From positions 1-31,294 of IMG/VR virus record IMGVR_UViG_3300042934_000441: 31,294 bases of DNA; one strand, given 5' to 3'. Positions 15,280-23,608 of this stretch are shown here, one piece after another. Below the pieces are notes generated by a model, which searched no databases, was not told the origin of the DNA, and was given only the letters and a program-made list of their open reading frames with translations. Positions within the stretch are counted from its first letter, which is position 1. Every line of letters starts with the position of its first letter. A program made the translations under genes and the position numbers. Source of the DNA: a virus.

Positions 15280-16896
15280 TTAGCTGGTAAGAGCTTTTAA
15301 TACGAAATCCAGGGTATCGTTGGTTAAGTCGATTAAGAATTCACCACGACCTGTGATGTACGTTTCTCGTTTCGCTAACGACTCTCGGCATTCACGCAGG
15401 ACGTCATCACCCAACAGCACCGTTGCGCCACAGGTGTCACCGTCGTGGTCCGCACCCAACAGCCCCATACGGGACGCGTGCATGGACAGTGATTCCATGA
15501 ACTCCGCTTCGCGTTCATTGGTTGGGAACTCAATAGCATAGGCGCCTTCAATAGGCTCCCAGTATTCGTCACGTTCCTGCTTGACCGATGATTTCAAGGT
15601 GGTGCAGCAATACGCTTTGGTTTGGTAAACTGAACCCATGCCTGTGATAGGATAACGCACCACCAACATGTACAGATCGTTCCAGCGTTTGTAGCCGGAC
15701 AAGTACATGAGTTCGGTGTACGTCATGGGGTGCACGTACTTCTTATCGAAGTTCGCTGGCAGTTCACTGATGTCGCCAAAGACCTTAAAGGTGTGCTGAT
15801 CGCTGTACACCAATCCCAGGTAATACCCGTTCACCGTGATGGGTTTGTTACGCAAGGTAGAGTCACGGAAACCGTTGATCAGTTTCTCTAACCCTTCTTG
15901 TGTGGTCCATTTGGTTAAGGTCGTGACATCAATCTCGACATCACTGGCGGTCAACGTCTTGCGATCAATCAACCGCGCTAGCGTACCTGAGGAGAAGACC
16001 TGTGATAACCAACCGGTCTGCAACAAATGAATGGTTAACGGCAGGGCACCACGAATCAATTGATAAAGACCAATACGGGTGTCGTTGATGTCCGGTGCCG
16101 TTTTAGACCCAAGCGTTGCGGTACCTAACTGAACAGCAGTGATAACGTTACGTGTGCCGTTGAATACCCGGCGGCTACCCCATTTCTGCTGAAGTAAGCC
16201 ACGCTTACCGGACAACATACCCGCATAGTACTCGTAGAGCTCGTTAAACCGGTTCTGCAGCGTCCAACGTGCTGTGTCATACAAACTCCCGTTTGCAAGC
16301 TCCGGATCGTCTGTGATGGTGTTAGCGGCGCTTAACAGCTTACGGTACATATCGTTGACTTCGTTCTCAACGGTACGACCACGCTCATCAATCTGGATCT
16401 CACGTAAGCCAGCAGGTAGCACCAGGATGTTGCGGTGCATGGCACGGTCTTTATATTTGTTAACCAGCTTGATTTTATCACTGCGTTTCGGGGAGCCGGT
16501 CTCTTTGAATTCGATGTCTTTCCAGTGCTTGACAAAGAAGGCAAAACCGGTTTGACCCTCAAGTGCGGATGATTTTATGAAGTCCTTTTCATTTTCATCC
16601 CACACCGCGTATGTGTTACCCGAAAGGATACCGGCGTACATCTGTTTCAAAGCCACGATGCTCTTAAACATCTCTGGGTGGAAAACAGAACTTTTAATGT
16701 GGATGTAACTGAAACGCTCGTCACGTTCCTCGGAACCCACACGACCGAAGATCGGGATGGAGTATAAACCGCTGTCGTTGAGGTCGGTGGTTAGACCGTC
16801 GTAAATGTCTAACGACGTTACCGGTCGCATCATCGCCCACGGAATACGCTGCGGGTTGGTTAATTCAATGTTAAAAGGCAGCATAGCCGATCGCAT
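15280..16896 (-). CDS. Virion RNA polymerase beta' subunit, N-terminal half (phiKZ gp180-like)
   Basis: A 538-residue protein carrying the catalytic motif of beta'. GADHDGDTCGATVL contains Asp483, Asp485 and Asp487 in the DxDGD arrangement that holds the active-site magnesium (bacterial NADFDGDQM). Upstream are KRGLLQQKWGSRRVFNGTRN, which fits the bacterial double-psi barrel approach ([20 protein letters not shown] type), and PMTYTELMYLSGYKRWN. The protein ends about 50 residues after the motif, so the trigger loop and C-terminal half must be another gene (phiKZ gp80 type), not in this window. AAGGA SD. First gene of the leftward operon, starting 38 bp from the divergent tail gene. Confidence 0.92.
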   Translation of the reverse strand: MRSAMLPFNIELTNPQRIPWAMMRPVTSLDIYDGLTTDLNDSGLYSIPIFGRVGSEERDERFSYIHIKSSVFHPEMFKSIVALKQMYAGILSGNTYAVWDENEKDFIKSSALEGQTGFAFFVKHWKDIEFKETGSPKRSDKIKLVNKYKDRAMHRNILVLPAGLREIQIDERGRTVENEVNDMYRKLLSAANTITDDPELANGSLYDTARWTLQNRFNELYEYYAGMLSGKRGLLQQKWGSRRVFNGTRNVITAVQLGTATLGSKTAPDINDTRIGLYQLIRGALPLTIHLLQTGWLSQVFSSGTLARLIDRKTLTASDVEIDVTTLTKWTTQEGLEKLINGFRDSTLRNKPITVNGYYLGLVYSDQHTFKVFGDISELPANFDKKYVHPMTYTELMYLSGYKRWNDLYMLVVRYPITGMGSVYQTKAYCCTTLKSSVKQERDEYWEPIEGAYAIEFPTNEREAEFMESLSMHASRMGLLGADHDGDTCGATVLLGDDVLRECRESLAKRETYITGRGEFLIDLTNDTLDFVLKALTS

Positions 16897-16934
16897 AATG
16901 GTGTCCTTTATTAGTCACGTAAAAGGGTGTTCAA
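16897..16934. promoter_or_regulatory. 38-bp divergent intergenic region
   Basis: This short gap must serve two long operons in opposite directions. It contains both SD sequences (minus AAGGA, plus AAGGG) and little else; TTAGTCACGTAAAA lies in the middle. Either the two promoters overlap or they lie inside the flanking coding regions. No TATATTAC element is present, so it is probably not of the early class. Confidence 0.4.
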
Positions 16935-19900
16935 ATGGCTAACGATTTCGATTTAAGTTTTGGTGACTTCTCACCTGATTATGATTTGGATTATGACTTC
17001 GGCGAGTCGTCCAATTCAGGTGCAAAGAAAGCCAAAAAGAAAGGCGACGTGATTAAAGAATTCGCGTCGGGTCTGTGGGAAGGCGTCACCACAGAGTTAA
17101 CGGGTTACGGTGTCCCGCAACGCCTGATCAAATCCATGCTTCCACGTTCGTATGGTCCGGCATTGGATACAGTTGACCGTACCTTACGGTTTAAAGATGA
17201 CCTATACGATAAAGTCCGGGAGAACACCAAAGAGACGGTGTACGAGTTCCGTGAACTCACTCGTGAAGCCCTCGGCCTGTACGGTAACAAGGTTCCCGCT
17301 AAGCTTGCAAAACGATTAGAGGATTGGGCTAACAGCTCAGCGTCTGACAGCAGCTGGCAGGACTACGTTACTGACGATGGTCAGAAGCTTGACGTGGATG
17401 CCGATACCGGTGATCTCCTTGATGCCCTGACACACGGTACTGCTGCCAATGCAGAGTTGTCACAAGCCCAACACCAGGAACTCCTGGCGACTCTGGCAGC
17501 CGGTGCCGTGGCCAACCAAAAAGGTGATGCTAAGCAGAATGTCCTGTTGGATCAGATTCTGACTATGCAGCGTCGCTTGGTGGGCCACACTGAGACCATC
17601 ACTTCTACCTTCCAACGTCGATCATTGGAACTGCAGTATCGTCATTACAAGTTGGATATCTCGATTGCGAAGATGCAAGAGCAGTATTACAAACGCTCGC
17701 TTGAAGCCTTCTCGAACATGATCACCAACTCCTCGATGACCGATCTGGAGAAAGCCCATAAGTCACCTAATCATCAACGGTTAGTGAACAAGGCGTACGG
17801 CACGGGTAAGATTGGTTCCACGGTATCGCGCTACGGTAATCACTTGTTCGACTCTGTGTACAACATGGTCGACAACATGTCGCAGAACGGTAACCATCGG
17901 TGGTCAGCTGGTGCAGCCGGTATGGGTGCTGCGATGCGCTCGATGCAACAAGCCCGCATGTCGGGCATGACACGGGGTGCGGGTAATAAAGGACGCATTG
18001 CCGGTGGGATGCTTGCCAGTGCCGCACCGTTCATGCTGCAGCAGTTAATCCGCAGTCGCATGGAGCGTAACCCGCGGGCCAATGGCATGGGTCATAACCT
18101 CAGCTATTATGCGGAGTCAGCGCCAGGACTGATTAATGGGTGGTTGCGTAACCGTCAACAGTTCGATGAGTTCTACAACGAATTCGACCCGAACAATAAA
18201 TGGTACACGCGTCTGCAAAAAGGGGTACTCAACCCGCTGCTGAACAACGCCCTGTTTAACATCCCAGTGACCCAAGGCAACAAGACCCGTGTTACCACGC
18301 CCGGTATCAAGGACTTGATGCAGCCGGCCCAGTTCGACATGATGACCCGTCGTTCGATTGTTGAAGTGATCCCAGGTCTGTTAACCCAGCAACTCAGTGT
18401 GCAGCAGAAGCTGTACGAAGTCTGGGGTGGGGAAGCCAAACCTGAACAAGCCTTTAACCATCGCCAAGGTGCCTTTACGTCCAAGGCCCGTGTGAAGGCG
18501 GATATCCGTGCCAGCATCTTTAACCGTAGCGAGTTCCAGTCTGCAGCCGGTTCGTTCAACGGCATGGTTGAGGCCATTGACCCAGAGGAAGAACTCTCTG
18601 CCAATGCCCGTGTAGCATTAGCCATGCGCTTTGCCCGTGATGCTGATGCCGGTGATGGATTCAACATCAACAACTACCTCACGGAGTCGGGTTGGATCAA
18701 CGCCAGTAAAGAGACGATTCGGGAGATCAATGATTTCCTGCACAAACGTTTCGATACCAAGGAAGCCACGGGTAAGGCAAAACTGTTAGGGAAGTATCAG
18801 ATTGGTGACAGTGCGGATGTGGCTGACCTGCGTAAGCGGGTGGCAACTAACATGCAGTCCCAGCAGAACTACATGCCTAACGTCCAGGACTCGGTAAACG
18901 CACTGGCCAACGGTGGTCAACGTGCGATGCTGAAAGAGATGGGGATCATCCAGCGTGTCAATGGTCAGGAAGTGTTCAACCATGACATGTACTGGAAGAT
19001 GATGGAGAAATTCATCAGTAACCCGAACTTCCGTCCTGATGCCGAAGATGAAGGTCCGGGTCCATTGAAGGACCGGTTGGATACCGGTGCAATCGATGAC
19101 CTCAAAGACAAAGCCAAAGCGAAAGTCAAGGATACCGCGAGTGATCTGGCTGACAAGGTAAAAGGCAAGACAGAAGACCTTGGTCTGTCTGGTTCTTTGG
19201 ACAATGCGAAAAGCAAAGTCGATGATCTGCTCAACCGCGGTAAAGGTATTGGTTCTGCTGCCACAGCACGTCTGCGTGCCAGCATGACCGGCGAAGCCCT
19301 GAGTAAGTTCTACGCTGACTGCAGTGACAAATACGATGCCATGGTAGATGAACTGCGTATGCTGCAAGGAAACGGCGACGAGCATGTTATCCACGTGAGC
19401 ATTGCCAACATCAAAGAACGCACCGCAGACATGATCCGTCAGGTGAAGGAGCAGTTGAATAACCTGGATCCGGAAGAGATGGGACAAGAGGCGTATGACG
19501 CGGCACAGAAACGTGGTGCCTTCATTGTACAGTCTCTGCAGAACCAGCTCAACGGATTAAGTATCACCAGTCTGCGCAGTGGTGTGGGAATCAAACTTGA
19601 GCAGGCCAAAGACTCCGTGATCACCGCCACCAATCGGGTCCGCACCCCGGTGGCTGAACCTGAAGCCTTGCAGGATGAAGAACCTGCACCGGAAGTGGTT
19701 CTGGCCGGTGAGCAAAATGACTTGCTTCGTGAACTGATTGGTTTAACGGCTTCGGCACGTGACCAGATCAGTGCAGTCAAAGATGCGACCATGGCGCAAA
19801 TCACCGGTGACCCTAATGTGATCAACAATGGCATCCAGGAACGTAAAGGGTTCTTGAAGTCGTTAGGTGATCGCATGAAAGGACGCGAAGCCAGTAAGCT

Positions 19901-22900
19901 TGCTAAAGCCTTTGGCATGGGTCGTCTGTACTCAAGCGGTGTCTTCACAGTAACGAAGTGGGCAACCTTGGGTCCGGCGATCGTTGGTTACAAAGGGGCT
20001 AAGGCGGTCTGGTCTTTCTTACGTAAGAAGAAAGAAGGCACGCGTGGTGATTCAGACGGTGATGGTGTCCGCGATAACTCTTGGCTGGATCAGCTTCGTC
20101 GTAAGAAGGCTAAACCTGAGAAAGAGAAAGTGGATAAAGACGGTGCACCTAAAGAGAAACCAACATCGCTGTTTGGCATGTTAGGCGGTATCTTTACCAG
20201 CGTCTCTGGCTTGTTCGGTGGGATCAAGAAGTACGGCATCCTCGCAGGGCTGGCAAACTTTCTTAAGCTGGGTTGGATCGGCGACCTCGTTGGCGGGTTG
20301 GGTAAACTCATCATGGGCAAGAAAGCCATTGATGCGGCTACTGACCTGATGGACGACATGCCGGATGTTGATGCGCCAGAACGTGGGGGGCGTCGGAGTC
20401 GCAGAACCCGTGTACCGAGGAAACGCGGTCTCCTCAGTCGGGCAGCGCGCTGGACCGGTAAGAACGTATTGGGTCGTGGGGCGAGGGCTATCCTGGGTGA
20501 ACCGGGTCGTATGGCGGGTCGGGCATCGTGGCTGCTGAAAGGCGGCGCGAAGACATTGGGTCGTCGTATTCCGGTAGTGGGGTCATTGGCAATCGGTGGC
20601 TTCGAAGCATACCAAGCCTGGCAGGATGATGACGGTCTGGGTGTTGCACAGGGATTGGGTGGTGCAGCAGGCGGTGCATTAGGCGGGATGGCGATGGGTG
20701 CAGCCATTGGCTCTGTGGTACCTGTAGTGGGTACGGCAATCGGTGCCGTGGTAGGTTCTGCTGTGGGTGCGTTAGCGGGCAGTAGTGTGGGTGCGGCCAT
20801 TTACAAGTGGGTGAACTCACCGGGTCTGTTACAGCAGATGCGTCTGTACCAGTACGGGCTTGATTCCATTAAGTCTGATTACACTGGGAAGATCTTTGCT
20901 TTGGAAGCTGCGCTGGAACCGTATGTGAAAATACTGGATTCCGGTAAAGCCATGATCGATCCAAAAGCACCGATGGCTGAGCTGGCAAGGCCGTTCATTG
21001 ACGACCCTAATAACCGTGATGAGGTTGAGTCCTTTGGCGGCTGGTTCGTGCAACGTTTCAAACCGGTGTTCTTAACGCACTATGCTGTCGCTAAGCAAAT
21101 GTTCCCGGGTGTCAAGTTCTCTGAGCTTGATGCATCTAAGGACAATGCCGCGAAGTATGAGATGGCCAAACGTTGTCAGCAGTTTGACGAGTCGATTGAT
21201 CATCCGTACCGCTGGTCAGGAATGCTGTTTAATACCAAGCCAGCGTTGGGGTATCGTGAAACCACGGAAGAAGTCCAGAACGTGGTGAATCAACTCAAAG
21301 CAGAAGTGAAGAACACCAGTAAAGATGTCAAGTCAACGTCGTTGGTATTGACAGGGAATGAAAACCGCACGCGTGCTGACGTGGTCGACAAAGGTGTTGT
21401 TGATGCGATTCGTCCTGCCGGTGGTGGTAAGCTGAAAGGGGTGGATCTGGATGGTCACAAGGTCAGTGGTGGCTGGGGGCAAGAAGTTACAGTAGTGTCG
21501 GTGCAAGACATCCTGGGGTCAATCCTCCCAGCGAAAGGTCAAGCACTGGATGACCTGACTGCTGCCCGAATGAAGATCTACGGTTTGCCAAATCTTGACA
21601 TCAGCAAAGTCTCAACCTTGCTGCAGTTGGAATTGGTGGTACAGAACCGGATCTCGTTCAACGGTCGAGGGGTTCACTTTACCGGTAAGACGAAAGAGGT
21701 GTTTGACATCATGGCCAGTTCGTTTGGTCACGGTTGGCTCTCCTCGTTCTCGTTTAACAGCTGGTCGAAGTGGTTCTCACGTCGTTTCCTGCCAGCGTAC
21801 TTGGCGTTTGCTTCAACCGTGTACAACCAGGTCGGTGATGATAAGCCAACCCTGGGTGCGATGAAGTTACCGCCAGAAACTAAGTTGATGATCATCAACG
21901 CCATGACAGGCCAGACGTATAATGACGGTCGCACTGACCTCAACATCTGGACCGTGTCAGACAGTCCGTGGTCGGATTTGGATACGTCCAACACCGATGC
22001 CACCATTCTCGATGTTCACATCAATAACCTGAAACAACTGGCGAAGACGGCGCAGTACGAGGCTCAGCCGGTTAAAGGGGGTGTGAAGCAAAGCGAAGAC
22101 GGTACCACGGATAAGCAATGGCGTAAGGACAACAGCACCGGTCAGCAAACCACCAATGCGGTGAAAGGCACTGACGGTGTCGTGCGTGACTCTCAGCGTC
22201 AAGAGACCACGTATGATCCAGCAACCGGTAAGACCAACGGGGCTTACGGTGGCGGTCAGATGCCAGACGGTGTCGGCAAGAAAGATGGCGGTGGCTTGGA
22301 CAGCACTGGGAAAGTTGAACCGCTGAAGATGGGTCCAGGTACCGAAGAAGGTGCCCGTGCCATGATTCGTGAAGCGGTGAAGAACGGCATCACAGACAAG
22401 AAGGAACTGGCGATCATGTTGGCGAACACCCATCATGAAACCGGTGGCTTTAAGAATGTGGAAGAGAACTTGCGTTACCGCCCCGAGACGTTAATGAAGC
22501 TCTGGCCGAAACGTTTCCCAACCGCAGCCAAAGCACAGGAAGTGGCAAGTGGTGGTCCGGTTACCATTGCGAACACCATCTACGGGAATCGCATGGGGAA
22601 CGAGAATCCGGGTGATGGCTACAAATACCGTGGTCGTGGCTTTATCCAGTTAACGGGTAAAGACAACTATACACGTGCTTCTAAAGCACTGGGTGTGGAC
22701 CTGGTAGATGATCCAGACATCATTGCGGAAGACCCCACCATGGCAGCAGCGTCCGCGCTGTACTTCTGGAAAGCCAACAAGGCAATCAGTCAGAAAGCGA
22801 AAGCCGGTGACGTTGCCGGGGTACGTAAGATCGTCAACGGTGGTACGATTGGGTTGGAAGATACCCAGAAGTTGGCTCAGCAGTACATGCAGACCATTGA

Positions 22901-23558
22901 CGGCGGTCAATACGACGACATCATTTCCGGCAAGGACAAAGGCGACACTGGCACCACGTCAGATGGCGGCTCGACCATGGAAGACATGATGGGTCAATCT
23001 GCACAGGAGCAGGCGAAACAGGAAGGTGCGGTTTCGGATGATAAATCTGCAACCACCACCGCGGCAGCAGCACCGCCACCACCTGGTTCCACCACCAATG
23101 CCGGTCCAAGTACCACACCGCCAGACATGTCGTCCACGGCAGGGCCGAGCGCTACTGCGACCAACAACGCAGCCTCGGTTACGCCAAACGCACCGGACTC
23201 CACGGCATCGGCCGATCCAAGTGCACTCAACAAAACTGAGATGCAGCCGCAACTTCAGCCTCAGCCTGCAGCGCCTGTTCAGCCTGTTCCTGTTTCTATG
23301 GATATGGATGACACGCATGTTAAGGCCACAGCGGAGAACACGGCAACCACCAATGAGAAACTGGATCAAATGATCCAGGCGCTCAACAAGATTGCAGGCA
23401 CCAACCAACAGATGGCTGAGAAAGAAGCCGTGGCTCCGGCCGCAGCAGACCCTGGCTCAGCAGCACCGACCACCCCACAGGCTCAGAATGCTGTGCGGTC
23501 GACACCTGTTGGTTCCGGCAATCCCGGTGTGTCGGTCAAGCGCGCGTACAGTAACTAA
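16935..23558 (+). CDS. Giant tail protein with GH19 lysozyme domain (phiKZ gp181-like)
   Basis: A 2207-residue virion protein close in size to phiKZ gp181. Parts in order: an acidic/aromatic N-terminus (FDLSFGDFSPDYDLDYDFGE); long helical regions; residues 715-780 with LEA-like amphipathic repeats (AKAKVKDTASDLADKVKGK); Asp1039-Asp1047 DSDGDGVRD, a calcium-loop type; hydrophobic segments 1075-1135; an Arg-rich stretch near 1150-1215; a Gly/Ala glycine-zipper region 1235-1300. A GH19 glycosidase domain spans about 1805-1975 with HHETGG (Glu1835 the likely acid) and YRGRGFIQLTG at 1898-1908. A disordered Pro/Ala/Thr/Gln tail follows. Likely role: tape-measure or inner-tail protein that digests peptidoglycan and perhaps inserts in membrane during injection (inference). 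AAGGG SD; ends at a strong terminator. Confidence 0.85.
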   Translation: MANDFDLSFGDFSPDYDLDYDFGESSNSGAKKAKKKGDVIKEFASGLWEGVTTELTGYGVPQRLIKSMLPRSYGPALDTVDRTLRFKDDLYDKVRENTKETVYEFRELTREALGLYGNKVPAKLAKRLEDWANSSASDSSWQDYVTDDGQKLDVDADTGDLLDALTHGTAANAELSQAQHQELLATLAAGAVANQKGDAKQNVLLDQILTMQRRLVGHTETITSTFQRRSLELQYRHYKLDISIAKMQEQYYKRSLEAFSNMITNSSMTDLEKAHKSPNHQRLVNKAYGTGKIGSTVSRYGNHLFDSVYNMVDNMSQNGNHRWSAGAAGMGAAMRSMQQARMSGMTRGAGNKGRIAGGMLASAAPFMLQQLIRSRMERNPRANGMGHNLSYYAESAPGLINGWLRNRQQFDEFYNEFDPNNKWYTRLQKGVLNPLLNNALFNIPVTQGNKTRVTTPGIKDLMQPAQFDMMTRRSIVEVIPGLLTQQLSVQQKLYEVWGGEAKPEQAFNHRQGAFTSKARVKADIRASIFNRSEFQSAAGSFNGMVEAIDPEEELSANARVALAMRFARDADAGDGFNINNYLTESGWINASKETIREINDFLHKRFDTKEATGKAKLLGKYQIGDSADVADLRKRVATNMQSQQNYMPNVQDSVNALANGGQRAMLKEMGIIQRVNGQEVFNHDMYWKMMEKFISNPNFRPDAEDEGPGPLKDRLDTGAIDDLKDKAKAKVKDTASDLADKVKGKTEDLGLSGSLDNAKSKVDDLLNRGKGIGSAATARLRASMTGEALSKFYADCSDKYDAMVDELRMLQGNGDEHVIHVSIANIKERTADMIRQVKEQLNNLDPEEMGQEAYDAAQKRGAFIVQSLQNQLNGLSITSLRSGVGIKLEQAKDSVITATNRVRTPVAEPEALQDEEPAPEVVLAGEQNDLLRELIGLTASARDQISAVKDATMAQITGDPNVINNGIQERKGFLKSLGDRMKGREASKLAKAFGMGRLYSSGVFTVTKWATLGPAIVGYKGAKAVWSFLRKKKEGTRGDSDGDGVRDNSWLDQLRRKKAKPEKEKVDKDGAPKEKPTSLFGMLGGIFTSVSGLFGGIKKYGILAGLANFLKLGWIGDLVGGLGKLIMGKKAIDAATDLMDDMPDVDAPERGGRRSRRTRVPRKRGLLSRAARWTGKNVLGRGARAILGEPGRMAGRASWLLKGGAKTLGRRIPVVGSLAIGGFEAYQAWQDDDGLGVAQGLGGAAGGALGGMAMGAAIGSVVPVVGTAIGAVVGSAVGALAGSSVGAAIYKWVNSPGLLQQMRLYQYGLDSIKSDYTGKIFALEAALEPYVKILDSGKAMIDPKAPMAELARPFIDDPNNRDEVESFGGWFVQRFKPVFLTHYAVAKQMFPGVKFSELDASKDNAAKYEMAKRCQQFDESIDHPYRWSGMLFNTKPALGYRETTEEVQNVVNQLKAEVKNTSKDVKSTSLVLTGNENRTRADVVDKGVVDAIRPAGGGKLKGVDLDGHKVSGGWGQEVTVVSVQDILGSILPAKGQALDDLTAARMKIYGLPNLDISKVSTLLQLELVVQNRISFNGRGVHFTGKTKEVFDIMASSFGHGWLSSFSFNSWSKWFSRRFLPAYLAFASTVYNQVGDDKPTLGAMKLPPETKLMIINAMTGQTYNDGRTDLNIWTVSDSPWSDLDTSNTDATILDVHINNLKQLAKTAQYEAQPVKGGVKQSEDGTTDKQWRKDNSTGQQTTNAVKGTDGVVRDSQRQETTYDPATGKTNGAYGGGQMPDGVGKKDGGGLDSTGKVEPLKMGPGTEEGARAMIREAVKNGITDKKELAIMLANTHHETGGFKNVEENLRYRPETLMKLWPKRFPTAAKAQEVASGGPVTIANTIYGNRMGNENPGDGYKYRGRGFIQLTGKDNYTRASKALGVDLVDDPDIIAEDPTMAAASALYFWKANKAISQKAKAGDVAGVRKIVNGGTIGLEDTQKLAQQYMQTIDGGQYDDIISGKDKGDTGTTSDGGSTMEDMMGQSAQEQAKQEGAVSDDKSATTTAAAAPPPPGSTTNAGPSTTPPDMSSTAGPSATATNNAASVTPNAPDSTASADPSALNKTEMQPQLQPQPAAPVQPVPVSMDMDDTHVKATAENTATTNEKLDQMIQALNKIAGTNQQMAEKEAVAPAAADPGSAAPTTPQAQNAVRSTPVGSGNPGVSVKRAYSN

Positions 23559-23566
23559 ACCAGAAT

Positions 23567-23596
23567 GGCTACCGGTCACCCGGTAGCCTTCTTTCT
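23567..23596 (+). terminator. Rho-independent terminator, plus strand
   Basis: Perfect 9-bp stem GGCTACCGG / CCGGTAGCC with a 4-nt loop (23567-23588), followed by TTCTTTCTT. It lies 8 nt after the giant tail gene and just before the SD of the next gene, so downstream genes depend on read-through or a promoter in this gap. Confidence 0.85.
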
Positions 23597-23608
23597 TCGG
23601 AGCACATC

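Noticed and set aside
18786-19487. Long minus-strand frame (233 codons) inside the giant tail gene
   Set aside because: It is antisense to a strongly supported coding frame, has no good ribosome binding site and has an odd composition (many His, Cys, Phe); it is a codon-bias shadow.
20090-20800. 236-codon minus-strand frame rich in Pro/Ala
   Set aside because: It mirrors the Gly/Ala-rich zipper segment of the plus-strand tail protein; the composition is what the complement of Gly codons gives.
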